43,785 bases of DNA from Mucilaginibacter polytrichastri (GCF_001911425.1 NZ_MPPL01000001.1:1545091-1588875), one strand, 5' to 3'; shown: positions 18,981-27,932, counted from the first letter of the stretch. The notes: generated from the sequence alone by a model not told the origin. A program made the numbers and translations.

Positions 18981-21419
18981 ATGCTTGGCAATCACATTAA
19001 AATATCACTCAGAACATTACGCAGAAACCGTACATTTTCTGTGATCAACGTATTGGGGCTTGCATTGGGCATCGCTATTTTTTTGCTGATTACCGAGTAT
19101 GTAGCTTTTGAATGGGGCGCAAACAGGTTCCATAAAAACTTCGACCAGTTATACCGTGCATCAACTTTTACAGCTGATGCAGATAAAGGCGATTATTACC
19201 TGCCTCCGGGTTATGCACCGACTTTAAAAAACCGGGTGCCGGGTATCAATGAAGTTGTACGTGTAGCCGAAGGTGTAGGCAGTGGTTTGGTAATTGTGCC
19301 GGGTACCAATGGAAGCACGGCGGGCAATAAATCATTCCGGGAAAACAAGGTGTCTTTTGCTGATGATAATTTTTTTCGGGTATTTAGTTTCCCGGTTATT
19401 AAAGGGAGTACTTCACTGGCAAAGGCACAAACCATGGCTATATCGGCAAGTATTGCTCAAAAATATTTTGGTAATGGCAACCCTATTGGGCAGGTGTTAA
19501 ACATTAAAAACCAATTTGGGCTTACGCCTTATACGGTTACAGCTGTTTATGAAGGTATGCCGCAGCAGTCGGATATTCAGGCTGATATCTTATTGTCGTA
19601 CAAAACACTGGAGAATGCCGCTTTTCGTAACGGAAACAATTGGGCAGACCCCAACGGCTTAGGATCAGGTTATACCAACATTTACTTTATGCTGAATAAA
19701 GGTGTTGATCTTAAACTGTTTGAAGCACAGGCCACCCAAGTGATCCATAAGGCAGCACCGGATGCCGCAAAAGCCACCCTGGCATTTCAGCCGCTTAGAA
19801 ATCTGCACATCGCGCCATCATTCAGTTATCATTTTCAAACGTATGGCAGCCTGGTGCTGGTGGTTTCATTTTTAAGCGTTGCGCTGCTCATCATGATGAT
19901 TGCCTGGCTTAACTATATTAACCTGTCTACCGCGCAGGCACTTTACCGCGCAAAAGAATCCGGAGTACGTAAAGTGCTCGGTGCTAGTCGCATGCAAATT
20001 GTAGGGCAATACCTTACAGAAACCGCTATATTAACCTTAATCAGCATTGTTATAGCTATCGTATCTGTTAAATTGGTACAGCCATTTTATAATAACTTTT
20101 TAGGGAAAGAACTGTCGCTAACCGTACTAAACCAGGGTCGGTTTTGGGTGGGTGGCATTACTGTGGTATTTACAGGTTGTTTTCTTGCGGGAGGCTATGT
20201 AGCTTTTATGCTTAGTTCAATTGATCCGCTCAAAACCATTCGCGGCAAAGCGGCCATTACCATAGGGGGTATTTCGCTGCGCCGCAGCCTGGTTGTGTTT
20301 CAGTTTACTACTTCTGTTATTTTAATTATATCAACCATAACGCTTTACCGCCAGCTTAAATATATGCAAACGCAGGACTTGGGCATGAACGTACAGCAGC
20401 GGGTGGTAATAAGCGGCCCTTCCACATTAAGTGGTTCGCAGCGTGATAATACGCTGGCCTTTGAAAACCAGTTAAGGCAGTTGCCTTATGTGCAAAAACT
20501 AGCCGCCTCCAACAACGTACCTGGCGAAGGGTATAACTTCTCGGCCGATGGTATTACCCGGCTCAATGCTAATGTGGGTGACGATAAAAAGTCATACGCG
20601 ATGCTGATTGTAGACGATAAATATTTTGACACCTATGACATTAAGATTAAAGCAGGTGCAACTTTTACGCCACAGATGCTGGAGCAAGGTTGGTCGAAAA
20701 CACATAAGATAATTATTAATGAAAGTGCGGCCGCACAATTGGGATTTAAAAACACGGAAAATATAATTGGGCAAAAAATTAAATGGGACGCCGAATTTGA
20801 AGTGGTAGGGGTGGTTAAAGACTATCACCATTTATCGCTGCATGAATTTATAAGGCCGATGATTTTTTTACCGGCAGTTGCGCATAATTACTTCACCATA
20901 AAAATGGATACTCGTAATCTGGCCGGACATGTAAGCCAGCTAAAATCTATTTACGAGCATAGCTTCCCCGGTGAGCCTTTCACTTACACTTTTGCAGACG
21001 AAAGCTTTGATAAGCAGTACAATGCCGAGCAAAAATTAGGCAATGTGTTCATGGCTTCGGCAGGTGCAGCCGTTTTTATTGCTGCTTTGGGTTTATTTGG
21101 ACTGGCCACGTTTGCCGCCCGCCAAAAAATTAAAGAAATTGGTATCCGCAAAGTGCTTGGCGCTAATGTGTTAAATATTGTTACGCTGATATCTGCTGAC
21201 TTTTTAAAGCTGGTTGCCATTGCAATAGTAATAGCATCGCCTGTGGCATGGTACATCATGAATAAATGGTTACAGGATTTTGCTTACCACACCAGTATAC
21301 AATGGTGGGTATTTGCACTTGCCGGTAGCATTGCTGTAGTGATTGCATTTGTAACGGTAAGCATCCAGTCGGTAAAAGCTGCCATTGCCAACCCCGTTAA
21401 AAGTTTGCGTAACGAATAA
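18981..21419 (+). CDS. ABC transporter permease 7, MacB/FtsX type
   Basis: Inner-membrane permease of 812 residues. TM1 (about 22-42) is followed by a first extracytoplasmic domain with a Gly/Val-rich insert (EGVGSGLVIVPGTNGSTAG, about 94-112) not seen in the sister copies. Its first coupling motif is ESGVRKVLGAS (about 325), with Ser in place of the usual Val or Ile, while the second is the standard EIGIRKVLGAN (about 718). Before TM2 the usual FMNLSTARS is replaced by YINLSTAQALYRA. It ends NPVKSLRNE. It is flanked by permeases 6 and 8 with gaps of 109 and 92 bases and no visible terminator. Confidence 0.92.
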   Translation: MLGNHIKISLRTLRRNRTFSVINVLGLALGIAIFLLITEYVAFEWGANRFHKNFDQLYRASTFTADADKGDYYLPPGYAPTLKNRVPGINEVVRVAEGVGSGLVIVPGTNGSTAGNKSFRENKVSFADDNFFRVFSFPVIKGSTSLAKAQTMAISASIAQKYFGNGNPIGQVLNIKNQFGLTPYTVTAVYEGMPQQSDIQADILLSYKTLENAAFRNGNNWADPNGLGSGYTNIYFMLNKGVDLKLFEAQATQVIHKAAPDAAKATLAFQPLRNLHIAPSFSYHFQTYGSLVLVVSFLSVALLIMMIAWLNYINLSTAQALYRAKESGVRKVLGASRMQIVGQYLTETAILTLISIVIAIVSVKLVQPFYNNFLGKELSLTVLNQGRFWVGGITVVFTGCFLAGGYVAFMLSSIDPLKTIRGKAAITIGGISLRRSLVVFQFTTSVILIISTITLYRQLKYMQTQDLGMNVQQRVVISGPSTLSGSQRDNTLAFENQLRQLPYVQKLAASNNVPGEGYNFSADGITRLNANVGDDKKSYAMLIVDDKYFDTYDIKIKAGATFTPQMLEQGWSKTHKIIINESAAAQLGFKNTENIIGQKIKWDAEFEVVGVVKDYHHLSLHEFIRPMIFLPAVAHNYFTIKMDTRNLAGHVSQLKSIYEHSFPGEPFTYTFADESFDKQYNAEQKLGNVFMASAGAAVFIAALGLFGLATFAARQKIKEIGIRKVLGANVLNIVTLISADFLKLVAIAIVIASPVAWYIMNKWLQDFAYHTSIQWWVFALAGSIAVVIAFVTVSIQSVKAAIANPVKSLRNE

Positions 21420-21511
21420 ATTTGGGGGCAAAGGATATTTTGGGTAAAGGGAACTTAAGACAAAAGATAAAGGATTGAAATAAGGCAGACAACCGATAAC
21501 AGACAACCAAT

Positions 21512-23986
21512 ATGATCAAGAATTACTTTAAAATTGCCTGGCGTAACCTTACCCGTAATAAGGTAAGCAGTATTATAAATATTAGTGGTTTGGCTATTGG
21601 CCTGGCCTGCGTGCTTTTTATTGGCCTGTATGTAAACGATGAACTGAGTTACGACCGGTTTTTTAAAGATACCAACCGTTTGTACCGGGTAAACCTCGAT
21701 GGCAAAATGGGGAACGAGGAGTTTTTGCTTGGCCACACACCGCCGCCGGTTGGCGCGGCGCTTAAAAACAATTTTTCTGAGATAGAGAGCTATACGCGGA
21801 TCTTTAGACCGGGCAATGAGATCGTTTATTTTGAAAACAATGGGCAGAAGAAATCACTGACCGAGAAAAACCTGCTTGCGGTTGATGCTAATTTTCTGCA
21901 ATTGTTAAGCTACCCCTTAGTTGCAGGCAATGTTAATACCTGTTTAAACGGAGTAAATTCGGTGGTACTAACCCAAAAGGCCGCCAAAAAATACTTCGGC
22001 GATGCATCGCCCATGGGCAAAACTTTAGTTTTGGATGAGTATTCCAAACCCTTTACCGTTACTGCTGTACTAAAAGATTTACCAACACAATCATCCCTGC
22101 AGTTTGATATGTTGCAGAGTACCGAGAGCATCCCGCCGGTGAAGCGTTTTAACTGGAGCTGGGTGTGGCTGCAAATGGGCACTTATGTAAAGCTGAAACC
22201 CAATGTGGCCAGTGATGCTGCCGGCATTAAACGGTTAGAAAGCAAGTTTCCGGCTATGGTGAGCCAACAGGCGGCCAGCGCATTTAACCGTATTGGCCAG
22301 CCCTGGGCAGAGTTCATCAAAAAAGGTGGACACTGGGACCTGCACCTGCAACCCATTACCGAGCTGCACCTGCACTCGTCTAATGTTGGCACCCGTTATT
22401 TTAACCCCGGGGATATTAAGTATGTATACATATTTTCGGCCATTGCGCTATTTATTATCTTGTTAGCTTGTATCAACTTCATGAACCTGTCAACTGCGCA
22501 ATCTGCTCGCAGGGCCAAAGAGGTGGGTATCCGCAAGGTGTTAGGGTCGGGCCGTAAACAGCTGATTGGTCAGTTTATGGCAGAGGCTTTTTTGTATTGC
22601 CTGTTTGCCGCTGTAATTGCGTTACTTATTGTTAGTTTGGCATTGCCGGCGTTTAACCAACTGTCAGAAAAAACATTGAATATTGGCGCGCTGTTTGGCT
22701 TTAAAGCTATTGCCGGTATAATGGGATTAATTGTTATTACCGCCATATTAGCAGGCAGTTATCCTGCATTTTTCCTTACTTCGTTAAAACCGGTAAGCAT
22801 TTTAAAAGGAAGCGGGATATTTAAAGATGCCAACGGATTTGTAATGCGCAATGCCTTGGTGATATTTCAGTTTACGGTTTCTACTGTGCTGATTATCTGT
22901 ACCATTATCGTGTATAAGCAATTGAATTTTACGCAGACCAAAGATCTCGGCTTCAATAAAGAAAATGTACTGATTGTTGAAAATGCCGAACGTTTGGGCC
23001 AAAGTGCAGAAAGTATGCGCCAGGAATTACTACGCCTGCCACAAGTACTCAATGCCACTATTTCGACAGGGATACCTACTCAAAATAAATTTGCGGATAC
23101 CTACATTCCCGAACTGGAACCGGGTAATACCAAAAGTGGGGAGAATAACATCCTGCTTTCCTCATTTGTTGTAGATGAAGCTTTTGCACCAACCTTAAAC
23201 CTGAGCATGCTAAGCGGCAGAAATTTCTCAACCGCTTTTGCAGATTCGGCATCGGTAGTAATTAATGAATCGGCCGCAAGGCAAATTGGCTGGAAAAACC
23301 CCATCGGTAAAACCATGACCTACCCAGGTGGTAACAACCGCCAGTTTAAAGTGGTGGGTGTGGTTAAAGATTTTAATGTAGAATCTCTGCATGACGTTGT
23401 TGCCCCGTTTGCGCTTTTCTATAAAACATCAAAAACTTACGGGTCGCCTACGTCATACATTACGGTACGGATAAAACCCGGTGATTATGCCGCTACCATT
23501 GCCGCCATACAAAGCAAATGGAAAACCTTTATGCCCGATAACCCATTCGAGTACAGTTTCCTGGATGCCGAATTTGATTCGCTTTACCGGGCCGATCAAA
23601 CTATAGGGAAGGTATTTAGTGTGTTTACCTTTTTATCGCTAACTGTGGCTTGCCTGGGCTTATTAGGCTTGGCTATCTATACCGCACAACGCCGCACCAA
23701 AGAGATCGGGATACGTAAAGTATTAGGTGCATCAATCGAAAACGTGGTAACCATGCTTTCTAAAGATTTTTTGAAACTGGTGATCATAGCTTGCGTGCTC
23801 GCATTTCCGATAGCATGGTACGCCATGAATAAATGGCTGCAGGATTTTGCCTACCGCACACCGGTAAGCTGGTGGGTGTTTTCGCTCGCCGCGGGTATTA
23901 CGCTGGTTATCGCATTGTTTACCATCAGCTTTCAATCTGTCAAAGCTGCGTTAACCAACCCCATTAAAAGCCTGCATAATGAGTAA
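21512..23986 (+). CDS. ABC transporter permease 8, MacB/FtsX type
   Basis: Inner-membrane permease of 824 residues. TM1 is at about 21-42 (INISGLAIGLACVLFIGLYV). Coupling motifs are EVGIRKVLGSG (about 336) and EIGIRKVLGAS (about 730), both standard. The first extracytoplasmic domain carries an insert near 225-275 (RLESKFPAMVSQQAASAF, then HWDLHLQPITELHLHSS). It ends NPIKSLHNE, the most altered tail among the intact copies. Permease 9 starts only 28 bases downstream, the tightest permease-permease junction here, which suggests translational coupling or a fixed pair. Confidence 0.92.
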   Translation: MIKNYFKIAWRNLTRNKVSSIINISGLAIGLACVLFIGLYVNDELSYDRFFKDTNRLYRVNLDGKMGNEEFLLGHTPPPVGAALKNNFSEIESYTRIFRPGNEIVYFENNGQKKSLTEKNLLAVDANFLQLLSYPLVAGNVNTCLNGVNSVVLTQKAAKKYFGDASPMGKTLVLDEYSKPFTVTAVLKDLPTQSSLQFDMLQSTESIPPVKRFNWSWVWLQMGTYVKLKPNVASDAAGIKRLESKFPAMVSQQAASAFNRIGQPWAEFIKKGGHWDLHLQPITELHLHSSNVGTRYFNPGDIKYVYIFSAIALFIILLACINFMNLSTAQSARRAKEVGIRKVLGSGRKQLIGQFMAEAFLYCLFAAVIALLIVSLALPAFNQLSEKTLNIGALFGFKAIAGIMGLIVITAILAGSYPAFFLTSLKPVSILKGSGIFKDANGFVMRNALVIFQFTVSTVLIICTIIVYKQLNFTQTKDLGFNKENVLIVENAERLGQSAESMRQELLRLPQVLNATISTGIPTQNKFADTYIPELEPGNTKSGENNILLSSFVVDEAFAPTLNLSMLSGRNFSTAFADSASVVINESAARQIGWKNPIGKTMTYPGGNNRQFKVVGVVKDFNVESLHDVVAPFALFYKTSKTYGSPTSYITVRIKPGDYAATIAAIQSKWKTFMPDNPFEYSFLDAEFDSLYRADQTIGKVFSVFTFLSLTVACLGLLGLAIYTAQRRTKEIGIRKVLGASIENVVTMLSKDFLKLVIIACVLAFPIAWYAMNKWLQDFAYRTPVSWWVFSLAAGITLVIALFTISFQSVKAALTNPIKSLHNE

Positions 23987-24014
23987 ATAAAGCATAACCC
24001 CTAAACTTTATCAT

Positions 24015-26516
24015 ATGACTTTCCTGAACGTTAAACTCGCCATCCGAAATCTGAGCCGCAACAAGCTCTACACTTTTATAAATATCAGCGGGTTAAGTAT
24101 TGCTTGCGCTTTTTGCATACTTACCTATTGGTATGTTAAAAACGAGCAATCCTTTGATGCTTTTCATCACGATCAGAATAGGCTGTTTAGGATAGAACAA
24201 ACAAATTTATTTAATCCAGAACCTGTTAAAAAGGAAAAGAGCTTTTTCTCTTTTTTAACAAAAGAGGACGAGCAGAAGAACCTGATACAAACCCCGGTGA
24301 TACTTGCCGGCGATTTAAAAGGCAGTTTCCCGCAAGTGGAGAACGCGGTGCGGATAAAAACACTGTCTGATATAGTTATACGTGTTGATAACGAAAGCTT
24401 TAGAGAAAAAGATGGTACGGCAGCTTATGCAGATGCTGATTTCTTTAAGGTTTTTAATTATCCATTATTATCGGGTAATGTTAACCAGGTATTATCGGGG
24501 AAAAATCAAATTGTGATTACTGAACGGGCAGCTAAAAAGTATTATGGATACAGTAGCCCTATAGGCCGGAGGTTAGAGTTTCCTAACGATAAAATGATTT
24601 TTACAATTGCGGGTATTGCTAAAGATTTTCCATCTAATTCAAGCTTTCAATTTGATATAATAATACCCCGTACGGCTGATCCTGATTACAATGAATATAT
24701 TAAACAGGGTACAAACACTTTTAGCGATTTGCTAATTGTTAAATTAAAACACGGCGTAGATGTAAACAAGTTTCACACTGCACTTAACTTGTTTGGGCAA
24801 AGCTACTATCAAAAACTGGTAAAGAGCATGCGCCAAGATAATCCGAAGTTAAAACAGCAAGGAATAGACATATACATGAGGCCATTTGCAGAAGCTCATT
24901 ATAACCAGGGTGAGGGTTGGGGCCATTATACCAGCCTTAAAAATGTATACCAGTTTATCTGTCTCTCTGTCATTATTTTAATTATTGCAAGCCTTAATTA
25001 TATCCTGTTAACGTTAACCAGTACTATATCGCGCTCGCAGGATGTTGGCGTGCGCAAAACCATAGGGGCTAACAGAAAAGAAATTATTTTGCAGTATTAT
25101 GCAGAAACACAGATACTGGCTGCAATTGCGGTATTTGCTGGCTTGGTGCTGTCGGTAACATGCCTGCCATTATTTAATAATTTAACAGGGAGCGATATCC
25201 ATTTGCAAAACATTGCTCCTGATGAATTAGTGCTATCATTAATAGGGCTCGCTTTTATGCTCGGCATTATCGCGGGTATATACCCGGCTATGGCTATGTC
25301 TGGCCTCAAACCGCTTAATATTATGCGCGGTTTTGCTACTTATCGCATTAATCCTGTAATGTCTAAAGTGCTTGTTATTATGCAGTTTACTATTTGTGTG
25401 GTATTAATTATTACCACGCTTGTAATTGGTAAGCAAATGAAGTTTGTAAATACCGCACAAATGGGGTTTGATAAAGATCAGGTGGTACTTATCAGAAATC
25501 CTTATGGGTGGGCAGATCGTCAAAAAATCAGATCGTTAAAAGAACTACTTTATCATTACGTAGCTACCGAGCCGGTATTGCAAAACATTACCGCTACAGG
25601 CTTTAATTTTTCAGCATACAATAATAACGGACATATTGTTAATGGCAAACAAATTTTTGTGCAAGAATTACAGGTAGATTTTAATTATTTGTCTTTTAAT
25701 AAAATCCCTATTATTAAAGGCCGAAATTTTTCATCAGCAACACCAGCAGACAGTGCTAAGATTAAATTAAGCGCTACACAACAAATACCTAAAAGTTCTA
25801 CGGTAGGAAGAGCGATAATTATTAATGAAACGCTATACAACATGCTCGGAAAACCTAAAATGGATGAAATAAACCCCGAAATGGGCGCTTTAATAATAGG
25901 CGTATGCAAAGATTACCATACAGATGATCTGACTAAAAAAATAGGACCAGCATATCACCGTATCAGCACTTACGCTCCAGATTATTTCTGGATCAAGATA
26001 AAGGCTGGTAAAAATATCCCCGATGCAATGGATAAGATTCGTATCAACTGGAATAAGCTCACTGGTAACAGCCCTTTCACGTATACTTTTATGGATGAGG
26101 ATGTAAAAAAATCGTATGATGTGTATCTGCGTTGGATGGATACTATCAGCCTCTCTTGTGTTATTGCTATTCTTATTTCCTGCCTGGGTTTGTTTGGTTT
26201 ATCAGCAATTACAACCATTAACCGTATGAAGGAAATAGGCATTCGTAAAATACTGGGCGCATCGGTAACCAACCTGTTTGTGCTGATAAACCGCAGCACT
26301 TTTGCACTGGCTTTATGTGCCTTTGTAATAGCCACGCCAATAGCCTTATACCTGGTTAACGAGTGGCTGGATAATTTCGCATATCGCATTAAAGTTGATT
26401 GGTCGCTGTTTGCGTGGGCAGGTATTGCTACCACTATTACTGCTGTAATAGCAGTGAGTTATCATACCATTAAGGCAGCAATAACCAACCCGGTAAAAAG
26501 CCTGCGTAACGAGTAA
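24015..26516 (+). CDS. ABC transporter permease 9, divergent MacB/FtsX type
   Basis: Inner-membrane permease of 833 residues, the longest and most divergent copy. TM1 reads INISGLSIACAFCILTYWYV instead of the GLAIG pattern. A charged insert at about 66-95 (NLFNPEPVKKEKSFFSFL, then TKEDEQKN) enlarges the first extracytoplasmic domain. The first coupling motif is DVGVRKTIGAN (about 342) and the second EIGIRKILGAS (about 739). FMNLSTARS is replaced by YILLTLTSTISRS. A further insert lies in the second extracytoplasmic domain (KIKLSATQQIPKSS). It ends NPVKSLRNE. It is the last permease of unit 2, 28 bases after permease 8 and 123 before DUF4097-2. Confidence 0.92.
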   Translation: MTFLNVKLAIRNLSRNKLYTFINISGLSIACAFCILTYWYVKNEQSFDAFHHDQNRLFRIEQTNLFNPEPVKKEKSFFSFLTKEDEQKNLIQTPVILAGDLKGSFPQVENAVRIKTLSDIVIRVDNESFREKDGTAAYADADFFKVFNYPLLSGNVNQVLSGKNQIVITERAAKKYYGYSSPIGRRLEFPNDKMIFTIAGIAKDFPSNSSFQFDIIIPRTADPDYNEYIKQGTNTFSDLLIVKLKHGVDVNKFHTALNLFGQSYYQKLVKSMRQDNPKLKQQGIDIYMRPFAEAHYNQGEGWGHYTSLKNVYQFICLSVIILIIASLNYILLTLTSTISRSQDVGVRKTIGANRKEIILQYYAETQILAAIAVFAGLVLSVTCLPLFNNLTGSDIHLQNIAPDELVLSLIGLAFMLGIIAGIYPAMAMSGLKPLNIMRGFATYRINPVMSKVLVIMQFTICVVLIITTLVIGKQMKFVNTAQMGFDKDQVVLIRNPYGWADRQKIRSLKELLYHYVATEPVLQNITATGFNFSAYNNNGHIVNGKQIFVQELQVDFNYLSFNKIPIIKGRNFSSATPADSAKIKLSATQQIPKSSTVGRAIIINETLYNMLGKPKMDEINPEMGALIIGVCKDYHTDDLTKKIGPAYHRISTYAPDYFWIKIKAGKNIPDAMDKIRINWNKLTGNSPFTYTFMDEDVKKSYDVYLRWMDTISLSCVIAILISCLGLFGLSAITTINRMKEIGIRKILGASVTNLFVLINRSTFALALCAFVIATPIALYLVNEWLDNFAYRIKVDWSLFAWAGIATTITAVIAVSYHTIKAAITNPVKSLRNE

Positions 26517-26639
26517 ATATAGTTGAGCGTTAGTTAATGAGGCGTTTTGAGTTTCTATTCACTCATTCAAAACTATATTTTAATTCCGGTGCAACTATCG
26601 GCAAAAAACTTGCGTCTCATGGATAACTAAATCAACATT

Positions 26640-27671
26640 ATGAAAATCAACCTTCTTTTAGCAATGCTTTGCCTGGGTAGTACTGTTGCATCAGCGCAAA
26701 ACGAGAAAATACCATTTATAACAAAATCGCTGGCCAGCTATGGCGTTAAAACAGCATTTGTAAACACATCGGGCGGTAGTATTAGCGTAACCGGCGTTAC
26801 CGATAATACGGCCAGGGTAGAGGTTTATGTTAGCAATAACCATGGCGAATACCTAACCAAAGAAGAAGCGCAAAAACGCATTGAAAAAGACTATACCCTT
26901 GATCTCGACGTGCATGATGGCGAACTCCATGCCACTGCTAAATCAAAAAGAAGCTTTAACTGGGGCAACAATAACATCAGCATTTCTTTTAAAGTATATG
27001 TGCCTGTAAAAACAGCTACCAACTTAAATACCAGCGGTGGCAGCATCAGCTTAGATAATTTAAGCGGTAACGAACGGTTTGAAACCAGTGGAGGCAGTTT
27101 ACATGTTGACCATCTGGCCGGCATCATCAAAGGCCAAACCAGCGGAGGCAGTATCCATGTAAGTAATTCTAAAGATAATATAGATCTGGAAACCAGCGGC
27201 GGCAGTATTTCTGCCGATAATTGCCAGGGCAGTATCCGTTTAGAAACCAGTGGCGGTTCTTTAAATCTTAGCCGCCTGAGCGGCAGTGTTAAAGCCACCA
27301 CCAGCGGCGGCAGCATCCATGGCGATGATATAGGCGGAGAGCTTATTACCGGTACTAGTGGCGGCAGTATTAACCTAACCGGTATTGATGGCAGCCTTAA
27401 TGCATCAACCAGCGCAGGCAGCCTGCATGCACAATTTAAGCAAGTTGGCAAATATGTAAAGCTGGACGTAAGCTCTGGTCATATAGACTTGGTATTGCCG
27501 GCTAAACAAGCATTAAACCTGGATATTACTGCTGGCAACATTACCAAAAGCCAGTTAAATAACTTTAGCGGCGATGTTGATAAAGAACACATCCGTGGCA
27601 GCATAAACGGTGGCGGTGCAGTAGTACGCGCCGATGCAGGCAGCGGCAGGGTTAATTTATCATTCAATTAA
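26640..27671 (+). CDS. Secreted DUF4097 protein 2 with regular TSGGS beta-helix
   Basis: Exported protein of 343 residues with a signal peptide ending at about VASAQ (20). Residues 131-274 form eight consecutive 18-residue turns, each starting with TSGGS (131, 149, 167, 185, 203, 221, 239) and ending with a TSAGS turn at 257. An isolated TSGGS at 43 marks an outlying strand. This perfect register fits a right-handed beta-helix of DUF4097 type with Ser/Thr/Gly ladders at one corner. A charged stretch (KSKRSFNWGNNN, about 101-112) precedes the helix. It is the last gene of unit 2 and is followed by a strong terminator. It is a same-length paralogue of the protein at 14909. Function is unknown. 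Confidence 0.88.
   Translation: MKINLLLAMLCLGSTVASAQNEKIPFITKSLASYGVKTAFVNTSGGSISVTGVTDNTARVEVYVSNNHGEYLTKEEAQKRIEKDYTLDLDVHDGELHATAKSKRSFNWGNNNISISFKVYVPVKTATNLNTSGGSISLDNLSGNERFETSGGSLHVDHLAGIIKGQTSGGSIHVSNSKDNIDLETSGGSISADNCQGSIRLETSGGSLNLSRLSGSVKATTSGGSIHGDDIGGELITGTSGGSINLTGIDGSLNASTSAGSLHAQFKQVGKYVKLDVSSGHIDLVLPAKQALNLDITAGNITKSQLNNFSGDVDKEHIRGSINGGGAVVRADAGSGRVNLSFN
27030..27461 (+). repeat. Eight in-frame 54-base repeats encoding TSGGS turns
   Basis: Within DUF4097-2, ACCAGCGG(T/C/A)GGCAG-like words recur every 54 bases without a break in register. Synonymous positions differ (AGC/AGT, GGT/GGC/GGA, one GGTTCT), so the repeats are old and held by selection on the protein rather than being freshly expanded DNA. 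Confidence 0.85.
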
Positions 27672-27700
27672 TAGCGGTTACCAACCCATAATAAGTAGTT

Positions 27701-27737
27701 AAAGCAGGCCGGGTATTTACCCGGCCTGCTTTTTTTG
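27701..27737 (+). terminator. Strong rho-independent terminator after DUF4097-2
   Basis: AAAGCAGGCCGGGTA (27701-27715) pairs perfectly with TACCCGGCCTGCTTT (27718-27732), followed by a T-run to about 27736. It closes unit 2 and isolates unit 3. Confidence 0.92.
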
Positions 27738-27781
27738 TGAAATAGCATAAGGTATAATTTGCCTTAAAATTGTATCATTAC

Positions 27782-27888
27782 CGTACGCACCGTGTTACAC
27801 AACCGAACAGTTTGTTTATTTAAATTTAATATAAAGTTATTGATAATCAGATAGTTAAATGTTTGGTATGTTATTGATACTTTACTGC
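27782..27888 (+). promoter_or_regulatory. Conserved upstream block C, before unit 3
   Basis: Third copy of the shared block. The first box starts at 27782 (CGTACGCACC, G, TGTTACACAACCG, AACAG). TGATAATCA lies at 27841-27849, TTTGGTATG at 27862-27870, and TTGATACTTTACTGC ends at 27888. Over the first box it differs from block B at only a few positions. The ATG at 27933 lies 45 bases downstream. Since unit 2 is closed by a terminator just before, this block is the likely promoter and operator region for the second ATPase and TolC. Confidence 0.65.
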
Positions 27889-27932
27889 ACGGTTAAACAA
27901 CCCAAAAACAACAGATCACAAACAAATTATAT

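Noticed and set aside
26517..26578. Hairpin between permease 9 and DUF4097-2
   Set aside because: ATATAGTT and AACTATAT can pair, but the inner stem is broken and no T-run follows; too weak to call a terminator inside unit 2.
26891..27451. Long - strand reading frame opposite DUF4097-2
   Set aside because: It is the antisense shadow of the TSGGS repeats, giving a low-complexity Leu/Pro-rich product with no start context.
86..27888. Sigma-54 promoters in the three conserved blocks
   Set aside because: TGG and TTG elements are present, but the spacing is one base short in blocks B and C and one long in A. Shifting to TTG...CTGC restores spacing but loses the -24 GG. Not safe to call.
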